Origin: Streptomyces coacervatus
Lineage (GTDB): Bacteria; Actinomycetota; Actinomycetes; Streptomycetales; Streptomycetaceae
Assembly (NCBI RefSeq): GCF_029223485.1
Contig: NZ_JARHTP010000020.1
Span: 1 to 64,000, forward strand
Direction of reading: 5' to 3'
Length of the DNA: 64,000 nucleotides
In this document: one piece after another, positions 1 through 8,386 of the stretch
Numbering within the stretch: the stretch's first letter is position 1
Layout of the letters: each line of letters starts with the position of its first letter
Program-made: the position numbers and the translations under genes
Notes under the pieces: model-generated
Database searches by the model: none
Told to the model about the DNA's origin: nothing
Seen by the model: only the letters and a program-made list of their open reading frames with translations

Positions 1-104
1 GTTCCAGGACCGTCGTCCCGTCGCAGGAAACCGGCTTCTTCGCGGCCGCGCCAGCCGGTGCGAACTCGATGGCGGCGGTTCCGGCCCCACGGCTCAACAA
101 CCCG

Positions 105-189
105 CGGTGGGTGTGGGATTTGAACCCACGGTGACTCGCGCCACGACGGTTTTCAAGACCGTTCCCTTAGGCCGCTCGGGCAACCCACC
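105..189 (-). tRNA. tRNA-Ser (anticodon TGA)
   Basis: Read on the minus strand, the segment folds as a class II (long variable arm) tRNA. The acceptor arms GGTGGGT and ACCCACC pair over 7 bp. The anticodon loop is CTTGAAAA, giving anticodon TGA, which reads UCN serine codons. The T-arm carries the standard GGTTCAAATCC. The discriminator base is G, as in serine tRNAs, and no CCA is encoded. The 104 bp to its left hold no gene I can support. Confidence 0.95.
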
Positions 190-271
190 CCGCTACCGCC
201 CACCTGGGGCGGAGCGGGTACAGCGTACCGGCACCACGTGTTTCGTGCGGGCCGTGGTCAGAACTGCAGGA

Positions 272-1696
272 TCAGCTGTCGCCCTGGCGGGAGCCCAGGG
301 TGAGCTGGACCGTGTGGGACTTGCCGTCGCGTTCGTAGGTGATCGTGACCTTGTCGCCGGGCTTGTGCGTCCAGATCTCGCCGATCAGGGTGGGGCCGGA
401 GTCGATGACGTGGTCGTCGAGCTTGGTGATCACGTCGCCGGGCTTGAGGCCTGCCTTGTCGGCGGGGCCGCCGGACTCGACCGCGGCGGAGCCGCTGGCG
501 CCCTGCTCGGTGATCTTCGCGCCGCCCGTGGAGTCCTCCAGGGAGACGGAGGCGCCGATCTTCGCGTAGACCGGCTTGCCGGTCTTGATCAGCTGCTGGG
601 CGACGTACTTGGCCTGGTTGATCGGGATGGCGAAGCCCAGGCCGATCGAGCCGGACTGGCTGCTGCCGCCGAGGCCGCCACTGCCGGTGGACTGGATCGC
701 GGAGTTGATGCCTATGACGTTGCCCGACGCGTCGAGCAGCGGGCCGCCGGAGTTGCCCGGGTTTATCGAGGCGTCGGTCTGCAGGGCACTCATGTACGAC
801 GCGTTGCTGCCGGTGCCGTCGCTGGAGGCCACCGGGCGGTCCTTCGCGCTGATGATGCCCGTGGTGACCGTGTTGGACAGGCCGAAGGGGGCGCCGATGG
901 CGATCGTCGAGTCGCCGACGGCCACCTTGTCGGAGTCGCCCAGGGTCAGGGGGTTGAGGTTCGACGGGGCGTTCTTGAGCTTGATGACCGCCACGTCGTA
1001 GCCCTGCGCGTGGCCGACGACCTCGGCGTTGTACTTCTTGCCGTTCGGGAAGGTCGCCGTGAGCTTGCCACCGTCGACCGCGTCCGCGACGACGTGGTTG
1101 TTGGTGACGATGTGGCCCTGGGTGTCGAAGACGAAGCCCGTGCCGGTGCCGCCCTCGCCGCTGGTGGACTCCGCCTCGATGGTGACGGTGCTGGGCAGCG
1201 CCCTGGCGGCCACGCCCGCGACGGTGCCCGCGGCGCGCTTGACGTCACCGCCGTTGGTGGAGGCGGAGACCGTCGTGGAGCCGGTGTTGTCGTCGTTGTT
1301 CTTGGCCAGGGTGTAGCCGAGGCCGCCGCCCAGGCCGCCGGCGACCAGCGCGGCCACCAGGATCGCGGCCACGAGACCGCCGCGGCCGGACTTCGGTGCG
1401 GGCTGCTCCTGGTACGAGGAGCCCCAGCCGGTGCCCGCGCCGCCGGCGCCGCCGGCGGCGTAGGAGGGGATGGCCGGGGGCGGCCAGGAGGCGTCCGGCG
1501 CCGACCCGGCGTGCGCCGGCTGCTGCTCCTGCGGGTGCTCCTGCGCGCCGGGGGCGCTCGGAGGTACGGGCGGGAGCGAGGCCGTCGGGGCGCTCCCCTC
1601 AGGGGCGGCGGGTGCCGAGGGAGTGGGAGTGTCCACCGGCACGGGGGGTGCGGACGGGGCCGGGGGTACCGCGGTGCCCTCGTTCTCGGTGCTCAC
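272..1696 (-). CDS. HtrA/DegP-like membrane-anchored serine protease with PDZ domain
   Basis: A 474-aa envelope quality-control protease of the S1C trypsin-like family. Residues 1-105 are a Pro/Ala-rich cytoplasmic tail. Residues about 107-128 form one membrane segment, so the protease faces outside. The catalytic triad is visible as His201 (TNNHVV), Asp234 (GYDVAVIKL) and Ser316 (GNSGGPL). A PDZ domain follows at about 375-470 (GLKPGDVITKLDD). Length and order match Streptomyces HtrA-like proteins, whose substrates are misfolded exported proteins. It is divergent from the downstream glycerophosphodiesterase, and the 258-bp gap between them holds an AT-rich TTTATATAG stretch that could be a -10 region. 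The family assignment is firm; the individual substrate is unknown. Confidence 0.93.
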   Translation of the reverse strand: MSTENEGTAVPPAPSAPPVPVDTPTPSAPAAPEGSAPTASLPPVPPSAPGAQEHPQEQQPAHAGSAPDASWPPPAIPSYAAGGAGGAGTGWGSSYQEQPAPKSGRGGLVAAILVAALVAGGLGGGLGYTLAKNNDDNTGSTTVSASTNGGDVKRAAGTVAGVAARALPSTVTIEAESTSGEGGTGTGFVFDTQGHIVTNNHVVADAVDGGKLTATFPNGKKYNAEVVGHAQGYDVAVIKLKNAPSNLNPLTLGDSDKVAVGDSTIAIGAPFGLSNTVTTGIISAKDRPVASSDGTGSNASYMSALQTDASINPGNSGGPLLDASGNVIGINSAIQSTGSGGLGGSSQSGSIGLGFAIPINQAKYVAQQLIKTGKPVYAKIGASVSLEDSTGGAKITEQGASGSAAVESGGPADKAGLKPGDVITKLDDHVIDSGPTLIGEIWTHKPGDKVTITYERDGKSHTVQLTLGSRQGDS

Positions 1697-1954
1697 AGCT
1701 TCTCTCCTCGGTCCACGGCTGTTGTTCTCGGTCGCACTCGGTCACGCTCGTTCACGTTGGTCGACGGTCCGGCGCGATGCAGCTGTGCATGTTCTTTTGT
1801 ATGCCGTCAGCTTTTCCCATGAGCCGTCAGGGCACCATAAGCGGTGCCTGTGGGTCCGGGGCCATTCTTTATATAGGGCCATGACAGGCAAAAGGGCCGC
1901 AATCTATGCTCCTCCGATCGCACGACTACCCCGCCGCGGTGGCACCATGACGCG

Positions 1955-2782
1955 GTGACCCATGCACGCCGGCACCGGATTCAAGTCGTCGCCCACCGCG
2001 GAGCCTCCGAAGAGGCCCCCGAGCACACCCTGGCCGCCTACAAGAAGGCGATCGAGGACGGTGCGGACGCCCTCGAGTGCGATGTACGCCTGACGGCGGA
2101 CGGCCATCTCGTCTGCGTCCACGACCGTCGCGTCAACCGTACGTCCAACGGCCGGGGTGCGGTCTCGGCGCTGGAGCTCGCCGAGCTCGCCGCCCTGGAC
2201 TTCGGCTCGCGCAAGACGCGCGAGTTCTGGCGTACGCGCGACGAGGAGCCCGACTGGGAGTTCCGGCCCGAGGACCGGGAGGACACCTCCGTACTGACCC
2301 TGGAACGGCTGCTGGAGCTGGTCGCGGACGCGGGGCGGCGGGTGGAGCTGGCGATCGAGACCAAGCACCCGACGCGGTGGGCGGGGCAGGTGGAGGAGCG
2401 GCTGCTGGTGCTGCTGAAGCGGTTCGGGCTGGATGCCCCGGCCTCAGCCGCCGAGTCGCCTGTTCGCGTGATGAGCTTCTCGGCGCGGTCGCTGCATCGC
2501 GTGCGTGCCGCCTCGCCGACCCTGCCGACGGTCTATCTGCTGCAGTTCGTCTCACCCCGGCTGCGTGACGGACGGCTGCCGGCGGGTGTCCGGATCGCGG
2601 GCCCTTCGATCCGGATCGTGCGCAACCACCCCGGCTACATCGAGCGCCTGAAGGCGGCCGGCCACCAGGTGCATGTGTGGACGGTGAACGAGCCCCAGGA
2701 CGTGGATCTCTGCGTCGACCTGGGCATCGACGCCATCATCACCAATCGCCCGCGCGCGGTGCTGCGCCAGCTCGGCCGCTGA
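1955..2782 (+). CDS. glycerophosphodiester phosphodiesterase
   Basis: A 275-aa GDPD-family enzyme that hydrolyses glycerophosphodiesters to glycerol-3-phosphate and an alcohol. The family signature is intact: HRGA at residues 14-17, metal-binding Glu41 and Asp43 in ALECDVRLT, and the catalytic His56 in VCVHD. No signal peptide is visible, so it should be cytoplasmic. The start is GTG at 1955; an ATG eight bases earlier is out of frame. The C-terminal HVWTVNEPQDVDLCVDLGID segment is typical of the TIM-barrel end of this family. Confidence 0.93.
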   Translation: MTHARRHRIQVVAHRGASEEAPEHTLAAYKKAIEDGADALECDVRLTADGHLVCVHDRRVNRTSNGRGAVSALELAELAALDFGSRKTREFWRTRDEEPDWEFRPEDREDTSVLTLERLLELVADAGRRVELAIETKHPTRWAGQVEERLLVLLKRFGLDAPASAAESPVRVMSFSARSLHRVRAASPTLPTVYLLQFVSPRLRDGRLPAGVRIAGPSIRIVRNHPGYIERLKAAGHQVHVWTVNEPQDVDLCVDLGIDAIITNRPRAVLRQLGR

Positions 2783-3049
2783 GCGGCACCTTTCCCCGTT
2801 CGTCACTGTTCGTCACCGCTTCTTCACTGGTAAAGACCTGTGAAGAACCCTTGACCCATCCACCACTCCGGCACCATCCTCCAGACTCGGCCACAGTCGA
2901 AATCCAGCCACTCGGCTACAGGGAGTGCCCCGGCGCATTCGCTCCGTATTCGATCGTTGCGAATGCGTCACCGAACGTGGATTGGCCGGTTTCCGGTACA
3001 GGCCAATGGGGCATCCACTTCGTGGCGTGGGGCAAAGGAGGTCTCGGGG

Positions 3050-3610
3050 GTGGCGTTGGTGGTGGCACAGGAGGTGCCCACGTCGTCGAGCATGGCCGTT
3101 CCCCATGGCCCTGCGGGCGTGGGGGAGGCGAGACACCGTATGCGCGAGCAACTGCGCTCGGGCGGTGTGTCGGATGCGGTGATCGACGATGCCGTACTGA
3201 TTCTTTCCGAACTGTTGAGCAATGCGTGCAAGCACGGCCGGCCACTGGGCGACGCCCTGGCCGGGGACGGCGACGTCCGGGCCGCATGGCGCGTGGACCT
3301 GAGCGGTCGGCTCACGGTGGAGGTGACGGACGGCGGCGGGCCCACCCGCCCGGCTCCGGCCACGCCCTCGGTCACCGCGCACGGCGGCCGCGGGCTGAAC
3401 ATCATCACCGCGCTGGCCGACGACTGGGGCGTACGGGACGACGCCCGCGGCGAGGTCACGGTGTGGGTCGTCGTGCACGAGGACGTCCATGACCCGGATG
3501 CCGGGCTCCGTCGCGACGACTTCGCTACGCGCGTCACTACGCCGACGGTGTCGAGGATTCCGGCGATGCCGGGCCTGGGCTTCACGGACCCGTTCGACGA
3601 TCTCGGCTGA
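3050..3610 (+). CDS. HATPase_c ATP-binding regulatory protein (anti-sigma/RsbW type)
   Basis: About 186 aa with one GHKL ATP-binding fold. The N box is ELLSNACKHG near residue 58, the G1 box is VTDGGGP, and the G2 region is GGRGLNIITALADDWG. Stand-alone proteins of this type in Streptomyces bind sigma factors or anti-anti-sigma partners and may phosphorylate the latter; no partner gene is adjacent, so the target is unknown. I chose GTG at 3050 because a perfect AAAGGAGG lies 8 bp upstream (3034-3041). An in-frame TTG at 2957 would add 31 residues with no ribosome site and is a possible alternative annotation. The C-terminal 25 residues beyond the fold look disordered. Confidence 0.85.
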   Translation: MALVVAQEVPTSSSMAVPHGPAGVGEARHRMREQLRSGGVSDAVIDDAVLILSELLSNACKHGRPLGDALAGDGDVRAAWRVDLSGRLTVEVTDGGGPTRPAPATPSVTAHGGRGLNIITALADDWGVRDDARGEVTVWVVVHEDVHDPDAGLRRDDFATRVTTPTVSRIPAMPGLGFTDPFDDLG

Positions 3611-3640
3611 GGCGACTCGACCGGCACGGTCCGGGCCGGG

Positions 3641-3685
3641 ACGGCCTCGGCTGACACGACCTCTGCTGACACGGCCTCGACTGAA
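3641..3685. repeat. 15-bp tandem repeat, three imperfect copies
   Basis: Three head-to-tail copies of a 15-base unit (first copy ACGGCCTCGGCTGAC) at 3641-3655, 3656-3670 and 3671-3685, with 2-3 mismatches between copies. It sits just after the ATPase stop codon and before the SEC-C protein gene. No function is evident. Confidence 0.7.
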
Positions 3686-3768
3686 CGGTCCACAGACTTC
3701 CGTGGGTCGTGGCGTGAACGGCTAGGCTCCCGCCGTACCAGACGAGCCGTAACCGGGAGACACCCACG

Positions 3769-4734
3769 ATGGCCAAGAAGCGACCCCAGACGAAGGCCAA
3801 GCGCCCGCAGATCACGGATGGGGAGGTCCCGGTCGTCGGCGCCCGCGAGCCCTGTCCCTGTGGCAGCGGCCGCCGCTACAAGGCCTGTCACGGACGGGCC
3901 GCCGCACACGCCGTGACCGAGCTGGTGCACCGTCCCTTCGAGGGACTTCCGGGCGAGTGCGACTGGGTGGCGCTGCGCGAGCTGGTGCCGGCGGCCACGG
4001 TCGAACTGCCCCTGAAGGGCGGCCTGCCCGACGGCGTCCCGTCCCTCACGCTGGCGACGGTGCTGCCGATGGCCTGGCCGGCCCTGCGCCGCGACGACGG
4101 CTCGGTGCTGCTGGGTCTGCAGAACGACACGGCGTCCGGCGACATCAGCCGCGACCTCGCCGACACCCTCCAGCGCGCGCTGACCGCCGAGCCGGGCACG
4201 CCGGTCGAGGGGCGTCGCGCCCCGGCCGACGGCCCGCGGCTGCAGGATCTGCTCGATCCCGAAGGCGTGTTCGAGCCAGTTGTGCACAGCGGCTTCGAGT
4301 TCTGGGTTCCGGACTCCGAGAACGCCACGCCGGACGTGGCCGCCTCCCTGGAGCGGGCCAACGCCGCGGCCATCCCGACGGCGAAGCTCACCGGCGTGGA
4401 CGCCGCGTACTGGTGCGAGACGCCGGACAAGAACCACCTGCGCTGGGTCATGCCGCACCCGGAGGAGCAGCTTCTGGACGCCCTGGCGCGGCTGCACGCG
4501 GCGGGCCGGTCGAACCTCGGTGAAGGCACCCGTCTCGTGGGTTCCTTCCGCGCTCACGGGCTCACCGTCCCGGTCTGGGACCTGCCCAGCGGGGTAGGCG
4601 CCGACGACATCGAGAAGCCGGCGGCCGAGTTCGCCGAACGTCTCGCCGCGGCCCTCGCTTCGGACGCACCGCTGACCGCCGACGAGCGCCGCGCGCGCGG
4701 CGGCCTCACCAACCGCCAGGTCACGCTCAGTTGA
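3769..4734 (+). CDS. SEC-C motif protein, DUF5926 family
   Basis: A 321-aa protein conserved in actinobacteria. The N-terminus is very basic (MAKKRPQTKAKRPQ). It is followed by a SEC-C zinc motif, CPCGSGRRYKACHG, with likely metal ligands Cys29, Cys31, Cys40 and His41. This is the same zinc element found at the end of SecA, where it contacts SecB or ribosomes. The rest of the protein (about 50-321) has no motif I recognise beyond the family itself. No signal peptide or membrane segment is seen. The ATG has GGGAGA upstream. A strong hairpin follows the stop codon. The function is not known, but the gene is clearly real from codon bias and the zinc motif. Confidence 0.85.
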   Translation: MAKKRPQTKAKRPQITDGEVPVVGAREPCPCGSGRRYKACHGRAAAHAVTELVHRPFEGLPGECDWVALRELVPAATVELPLKGGLPDGVPSLTLATVLPMAWPALRRDDGSVLLGLQNDTASGDISRDLADTLQRALTAEPGTPVEGRRAPADGPRLQDLLDPEGVFEPVVHSGFEFWVPDSENATPDVAASLERANAAAIPTAKLTGVDAAYWCETPDKNHLRWVMPHPEEQLLDALARLHAAGRSNLGEGTRLVGSFRAHGLTVPVWDLPSGVGADDIEKPAAEFAERLAAALASDAPLTADERRARGGLTNRQVTLS

Positions 4735-4747
4735 CAAAGAGTGACGA

Positions 4748-4787
4748 GATCGGGTTCGGCTGACCGACCGGTCAGCGGAACCCGATC
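4748..4787 (+). terminator. Long two-part hairpin terminator after the SEC-C gene
   Basis: Arms GATCGGGTTC (4748-4757) and GAACCCGATC (4778-4787) are perfect complements. Inside them GCTGACC (4759-4765) pairs with GGTCAGC (4770-4776) around a GACC loop. The only unpaired stem bases are one G on each side. It starts 13 bp after the stop codon, so it most likely ends transcription of that gene. Confidence 0.85.
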
Positions 4788-4862
4788 CTTCGGAATCGGT
4801 GACTCCGCTCACAAGTCCCGCTAGGAACAAGCAAATACGTGACTGGAAAGCCCGGATCGAAT

Positions 4863-4942
4863 TTGCGAACCGCGGATCTCTTGTTACCGTTCGAGTAGCC
4901 CGGTTGCTGGTGCATCCCCCGTCGCCAGCAACCGGGTCTTTT
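4863..4942 (+). ncRNA. Candidate very short transcript: promoter-like boxes followed at once by an intrinsic terminator
   Basis: TTGCGA (4863-4868) and TACCGT (4885-4890) are spaced 16 bp, as in a HrdB-type promoter. Just after the expected start point a 12-bp perfect stem, CCCGGTTGCTGG (4899-4910) with CCAGCAACCGGG (4925-4936), has a C-rich loop and is followed by TCTTTT on the plus strand. The T-tract fixes the direction as plus. The element lies between two convergent genes and no plus-strand gene follows, so it is not an ordinary gene leader. Existence of the RNA is inference. Confidence 0.4.
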
Positions 4943-4978
4943 CATGCCTGCGTTTCCTTTACGGAATGCCGCCGCGTG

Positions 4979-5560
4979 TCAACTGCCGGTGGAGGTCCCG
5001 GAGTTGCTTCCGGAGCGCAGCAGCAGCGGACCGCGCCCGGCCTGTCCCGCGAACTCCGCGACCGCCGTGTAGCCGTCCAGTGCGCCCCGGGTGTGCTGCC
5101 GGGGCGTCTCGCACATCCCCGGCTCGTCGTCGGCGCCCACGACGCAGCTCAGCTGCACGGTGCGGCCGCCGGGCCCCATGAGGCTCAGTGCGGAGTCCAG
5201 GGCCTTGCCGGTCACATTGCGGTAGTAGGTGCGCGCCCAGGTGTCCTCGCCCTGCGTGAGCACACAGGTCTGTGCCTCGACGCCGTCGGGGGAGGTGAGT
5301 TCGGGGCCGCAGCGGGCGGCGGTGGCAAGGCCGAGGCCGAGCAGCAGGGGGGTGGCGGAGGGTGCCTTGGCGTCCTCGGCACGGGGGGAGGCGCGTACGG
5401 CGTGGCGGGCAGGGGCGCGCACGACGGTGCGGCCGTCGTCGCCCACCGGTCCCGCAGATGCCACGGCCAGCGGCAACGCGATCGCGCACACCACTACGCC
5501 CGCCAAGGCGAGCAGACGGATTCGGGGGTCTGGGGGATGCTCCCCAGAATGATGCAGCAT
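4979..5560 (-). CDS. Secreted protein of unknown function
   Basis: A 193-aa protein. Residues about 15-36 (RLLALAGVVVCAIALPLAVASA) form a signal peptide or anchor. The mature part has four cysteines, in ARCGPEL, AQTCVLT, LSCVVGA and GMCETP, spaced so that two disulfides are plausible. I do not recognise the family. It reads in the same direction as the prim-pol gene upstream, with 55 bp between them. Codon usage is typical of a real Streptomyces gene. Confidence 0.75.
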   Translation of the reverse strand: MLHHSGEHPPDPRIRLLALAGVVVCAIALPLAVASAGPVGDDGRTVVRAPARHAVRASPRAEDAKAPSATPLLLGLGLATAARCGPELTSPDGVEAQTCVLTQGEDTWARTYYRNVTGKALDSALSLMGPGGRTVQLSCVVGADDEPGMCETPRQHTRGALDGYTAVAEFAGQAGRGPLLLRSGSNSGTSTGS

Positions 5561-5615
5561 GTGCGGAAGATAACGAGCACGCGCGCGCGTGCCGTCCCGC
5601 GCGCGCCGGACACCC

Positions 5616-6281
5616 CTACAACTCGGGGGCGCTCACACCCGTACGAGTGAGGGCCTCGACCGCGGCGTCCACCACGGCCTCGACGTCGGGGACCCAGGGG
5701 GAGGCGGAGCCGGGCAGCGGTGCGCGCTCCCAGCGGATCTCGCCCTCGCCGGTCTCGGACGGGGGCAGGGCCACATAGCCGCCCTCGCCGTGGAAGCGGA
5801 GGGAGCCAGGGACGAAGTCCTTGGCGTAGAGCAGCTCGCCCAACTGCTCCATGGTGTACGGCTTCACGAGGATCGCCCAGCGGCTCGGCGAGGCGACGAC
5901 CGGACCCAGGCGCATGCCCATGCGGTCGAGTGCGGTCAGGGCGTGCGAGGCGGCGAGGGCCGGCAGGCTCACCGCGCAGGGGGCCTGGCCACCGGTGGCC
6001 AGGATGATCGGCGCGGTGGGCCGGTTGCCCCACCACCAGCGCACCATGCGGGCGTCGGTGGTGGCCGCGAGGAGGCCGGGGTCGAAGGGATGCGCACCGG
6101 GCACTGTGCAGTCCGCGTCGGGGCAGCCGCAGCGGGAACGCGCCTGCGGGTCCGCCGCCACACCCGGGAGTACGGGCCACTGCCATTCCGTCGCGAAGGT
6201 CAGGGCCGCGCTGATCAACTCAGGCCTTCCGTCGCTGCGCTTGGACAGGAGCCTGCGTCGCCTTCCGAGGATCTCGCGCAT
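5616..6281 (-). CDS. Prim-pol-like protein (bifunctional DNA primase/polymerase N-terminal family), probably degenerate
   Basis: About 221 aa resembling the N-terminal archaeo-eukaryotic primase fold often annotated in Streptomyces as bifunctional DNA primase/polymerase. The entry motif is clear (GCPDADCTVPGAHPFD, a Cys-rich turn ending in His-Pro) and so is the ATGG turn. However, the position where active enzymes carry an Asp-x-Asp pair reads CAVSLPA, and I see no other DxD. It may be a non-catalytic relative. The start ATG at 6281 (MREILGRRRRLLS) is chosen because AAAGGA lies upstream; an ATG 18 codons earlier lacks a ribosome site. Its neighbours are a PP2C regulator and a secreted protein. 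Confidence 0.7.
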   Translation of the reverse strand: MREILGRRRRLLSKRSDGRPELISAALTFATEWQWPVLPGVAADPQARSRCGCPDADCTVPGAHPFDPGLLAATTDARMVRWWWGNRPTAPIILATGGQAPCAVSLPALAASHALTALDRMGMRLGPVVASPSRWAILVKPYTMEQLGELLYAKDFVPGSLRFHGEGGYVALPPSETGEGEIRWERAPLPGSASPWVPDVEAVVDAAVEALTRTGVSAPEL

Positions 6282-6777
6282 GAGCGCTCGTTCCTTTCCG
6301 TTGCACCGCTGGCAACACCGTGGGGGCCACATCACACCATGTGTCGATCACTTCACTGTGCGTACCTGTTGGCGCATCACACCCCTGCCCTGGGCAAGGG
6401 GAACCCCTATGGGCCGAACGTTGACTGCATCCGCGGCAGCCTCGTCCATGCTGCATCCATCAAAAGCATGGGCGTGGCGTGGGGGTGGCGAAGTCTGGCG
6501 TTTTGCTGTCCCGCGTATTTCTCTTCGCCTCCGCCACGGGAGGATGGGGCTCGGTCGTCGGTGGCTAAGACGCCCGGAGTCGGTCACCAGGTTCCGGGTG
6601 GCGGTCGACCACCCCTGGCCTTCTCCGAGTACGTACCCATCACGACCGCTGTGACGCTCCGTCGAGCAAGCCCAGTCGACCGCAATACCCCGTTACCCGA
6701 GTCAGTTTTAAGCCAAATTTGCTTTTAGACAAGGGGATCACTGGCTGCCCATGGACACCAGGAATCCCAGCAGGACA
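6282..6777. promoter_or_regulatory. 496-bp divergent intergenic region
   Basis: This lies between the prim-pol-like gene and the GAF-PP2C gene, which point away from each other. The last 70 bp (6700-6730) are notably AT-rich (GTTTTAAGCC, AAATTTGCTTTTAGAC), which is unusual in this window and is the most likely promoter zone for the PP2C gene. I found no reading frame with convincing codon bias and no named regulatory motif. Confidence 0.5.
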
Positions 6778-8289
6778 ATGCTGGACATCCCCTCACGAGT
6801 GCGTGTACATGTGGAGGCACCGCTAGCGGCGCAGAATGACATGGGGGTTTGCGATGCTTTTGAGCAATACGCACCGGTCGGGAAGCCGGACGCCATGAAC
6901 GCCCCTCACCCTCCGAAAGTGGCCGGAATCGATTCAACGGTTCCGTCGCCCGCACACACTGTCGCGCCCGCGCCCGCCGCCTCGGGCACCTCTGCGGTCC
7001 CTGTGCCGAACCCGCCCGGCGCTGTCCTCACGGACCGGCTGGCCGGCTGGGTCTCGGACCTCACGACCCTCCATGAACTCACCGAACGCCTGACCCGCAC
7101 GGACTCACTTGCGGACGCCCTGACGGAACTGCTGCGCGCCGGAGCCGCCCTCGTGGGCGCCCGGCGCGGTCTCGTCGTACTGGAACCGGGCGACGGGCTC
7201 GGACCGGACACGACGATCGGCCTCGGCCTCGCCCACGCCGACCTCGGGCACATCGAGACCGTGCCGCGCAGCGCCATGTCGTACGGCCGCATCCTCGACG
7301 GACTGCCGGGCGCGGACGGCGAGATCGCCGAGCCGGACCTCTTCGCCGAGGACGGGCTCGACCCCCGGCACCGCGAAGTGGCCGCCCGGCTCGGCTATGC
7401 CGCCTGCTACGCCCTCCCCCTGGCCGGCGAGCGGGCGGGCCGGCTCGGCGCCGCCGTCTGGCTGTACGACGAGCCCGCCGAACCGGTCGAGCGGCAGCGC
7501 CACCTCGTCGGGCTCTACGCCCGCTACGCCGGCGAGCACCTGGCCCGGCTGGTGGAGGTGGAACGCACGCGCGCGTGCATGACGACGATGGCCGAGGAGC
7601 TGCTGCCGTCCCGGCTCCCCCGGGTGGCCGGCGTGCAGCTCGCCGCCCGCCACCGCACCGGCCCGCGCGGCGGCGGCGACTGGTTCGACGCACTGCCGCT
7701 GCCCGACGCAGCGCTGGGGCTCGCGGTCGGCTCGGTGACGGGCTCCGGGCCGAGCGCGGTCGCCGCGATGGGGCGCCTGCGGGCCTCTCTGCGCGCGTAC
7801 GCCGTGATGGAGGGCGAGGACCCGGTGGCGGTCCTGTCCGATCTGGAGCTGCTGCTGCGGCTGACCGAGCCCGCCCGCTCCGCCACCGCTCTGTTCGCCT
7901 ACTGCGAGCCCTCCCTGCGCAAGATCACGCTGGCCGGTGCCGGGCACTGCCCGCCGCTGCTGGTCGGGGAGCGGCGCACGGAGTTCGTGGAGACGTCCGT
8001 GTCCGCGCCGCTCGGGATGCTCGCCTGCTGGGAGGCGCCGAGCGTCGAGCTGCAGGCGGAGCGCGGCGAGACGGTGCTGCTCTACACCGACGGTCTGCTG
8101 CACCGCACCGGCGACCCCACCGACCGCGCCTTCGCCCGGCTGCACGCGGCTGCGGCCGGTGTGCCCAGGGCGCTGCGGCACGACCCCGACGCCATCGCCG
8201 ACCATGTGCTGCGGGCGGTGCTTCCGGACGGGCTGGACGCGGCGGACAGCGAAGAGGACGTGGTGCTGCTGGCGGCCCGCTTCGAGTAG
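6778..8289 (+). CDS. GAF + PP2C/SpoIIE-type phosphatase-like regulator with altered metal site
   Basis: About 503 aa. A low-complexity Pro/Ala N-terminus (to about 80) is followed by a GAF-like sensor region (about 85-255, starting LTTLHELTERLTRT). A PP2C/SpoIIE domain runs from about 270 to the end (GGGDWFDALPLPD ... LLYTDGLLHR ... EEDVVLLAARF). Active SpoIIE-type phosphatases dephosphorylate anti-anti-sigma factors and carry GDVxGHG. Here the segment reads GSVTGSG, so the metal-binding Asp is Ser. The first Asp (GGDW) and the final Asp (EDVVLL) are kept. Activity is therefore doubtful. The ATG at 6778 (MLDIPSRVRV) was chosen over one 27 bp upstream; the start is uncertain. Confidence 0.85.
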   Translation: MLDIPSRVRVHVEAPLAAQNDMGVCDAFEQYAPVGKPDAMNAPHPPKVAGIDSTVPSPAHTVAPAPAASGTSAVPVPNPPGAVLTDRLAGWVSDLTTLHELTERLTRTDSLADALTELLRAGAALVGARRGLVVLEPGDGLGPDTTIGLGLAHADLGHIETVPRSAMSYGRILDGLPGADGEIAEPDLFAEDGLDPRHREVAARLGYAACYALPLAGERAGRLGAAVWLYDEPAEPVERQRHLVGLYARYAGEHLARLVEVERTRACMTTMAEELLPSRLPRVAGVQLAARHRTGPRGGGDWFDALPLPDAALGLAVGSVTGSGPSAVAAMGRLRASLRAYAVMEGEDPVAVLSDLELLLRLTEPARSATALFAYCEPSLRKITLAGAGHCPPLLVGERRTEFVETSVSAPLGMLACWEAPSVELQAERGETVLLYTDGLLHRTGDPTDRAFARLHAAAAGVPRALRHDPDAIADHVLRAVLPDGLDAADSEEDVVLLAARFE

Positions 8290-8386
8290 CCGCCCGTCAC
8301 GGCCGTAACAGGTCTTCCGCCCCTGGGCCCCCTTCCGTACGACCGTACGATGGAGGGGGTCCAGTGCCGTATCGAGGAGGATGACC

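Noticed and set aside
105..189. tRNA-Ser as an integration site of a mobile element
   Set aside because: No integrase gene and no repeated 3' tRNA end were seen in the window; the left flank is only 104 bp, so it cannot be judged further.
225..245. CACGTG near the tRNA as a parS site
   Set aside because: The flanks do not match the TTTC/GAAA arms, leaving only the central 6 bp.
107..1822. 571-codon plus-strand frame opposite the HtrA-like gene
   Set aside because: It runs through the tRNA, is antisense to a protease with an intact catalytic triad, and has no recognisable domain; long antisense frames are common in high-GC DNA.
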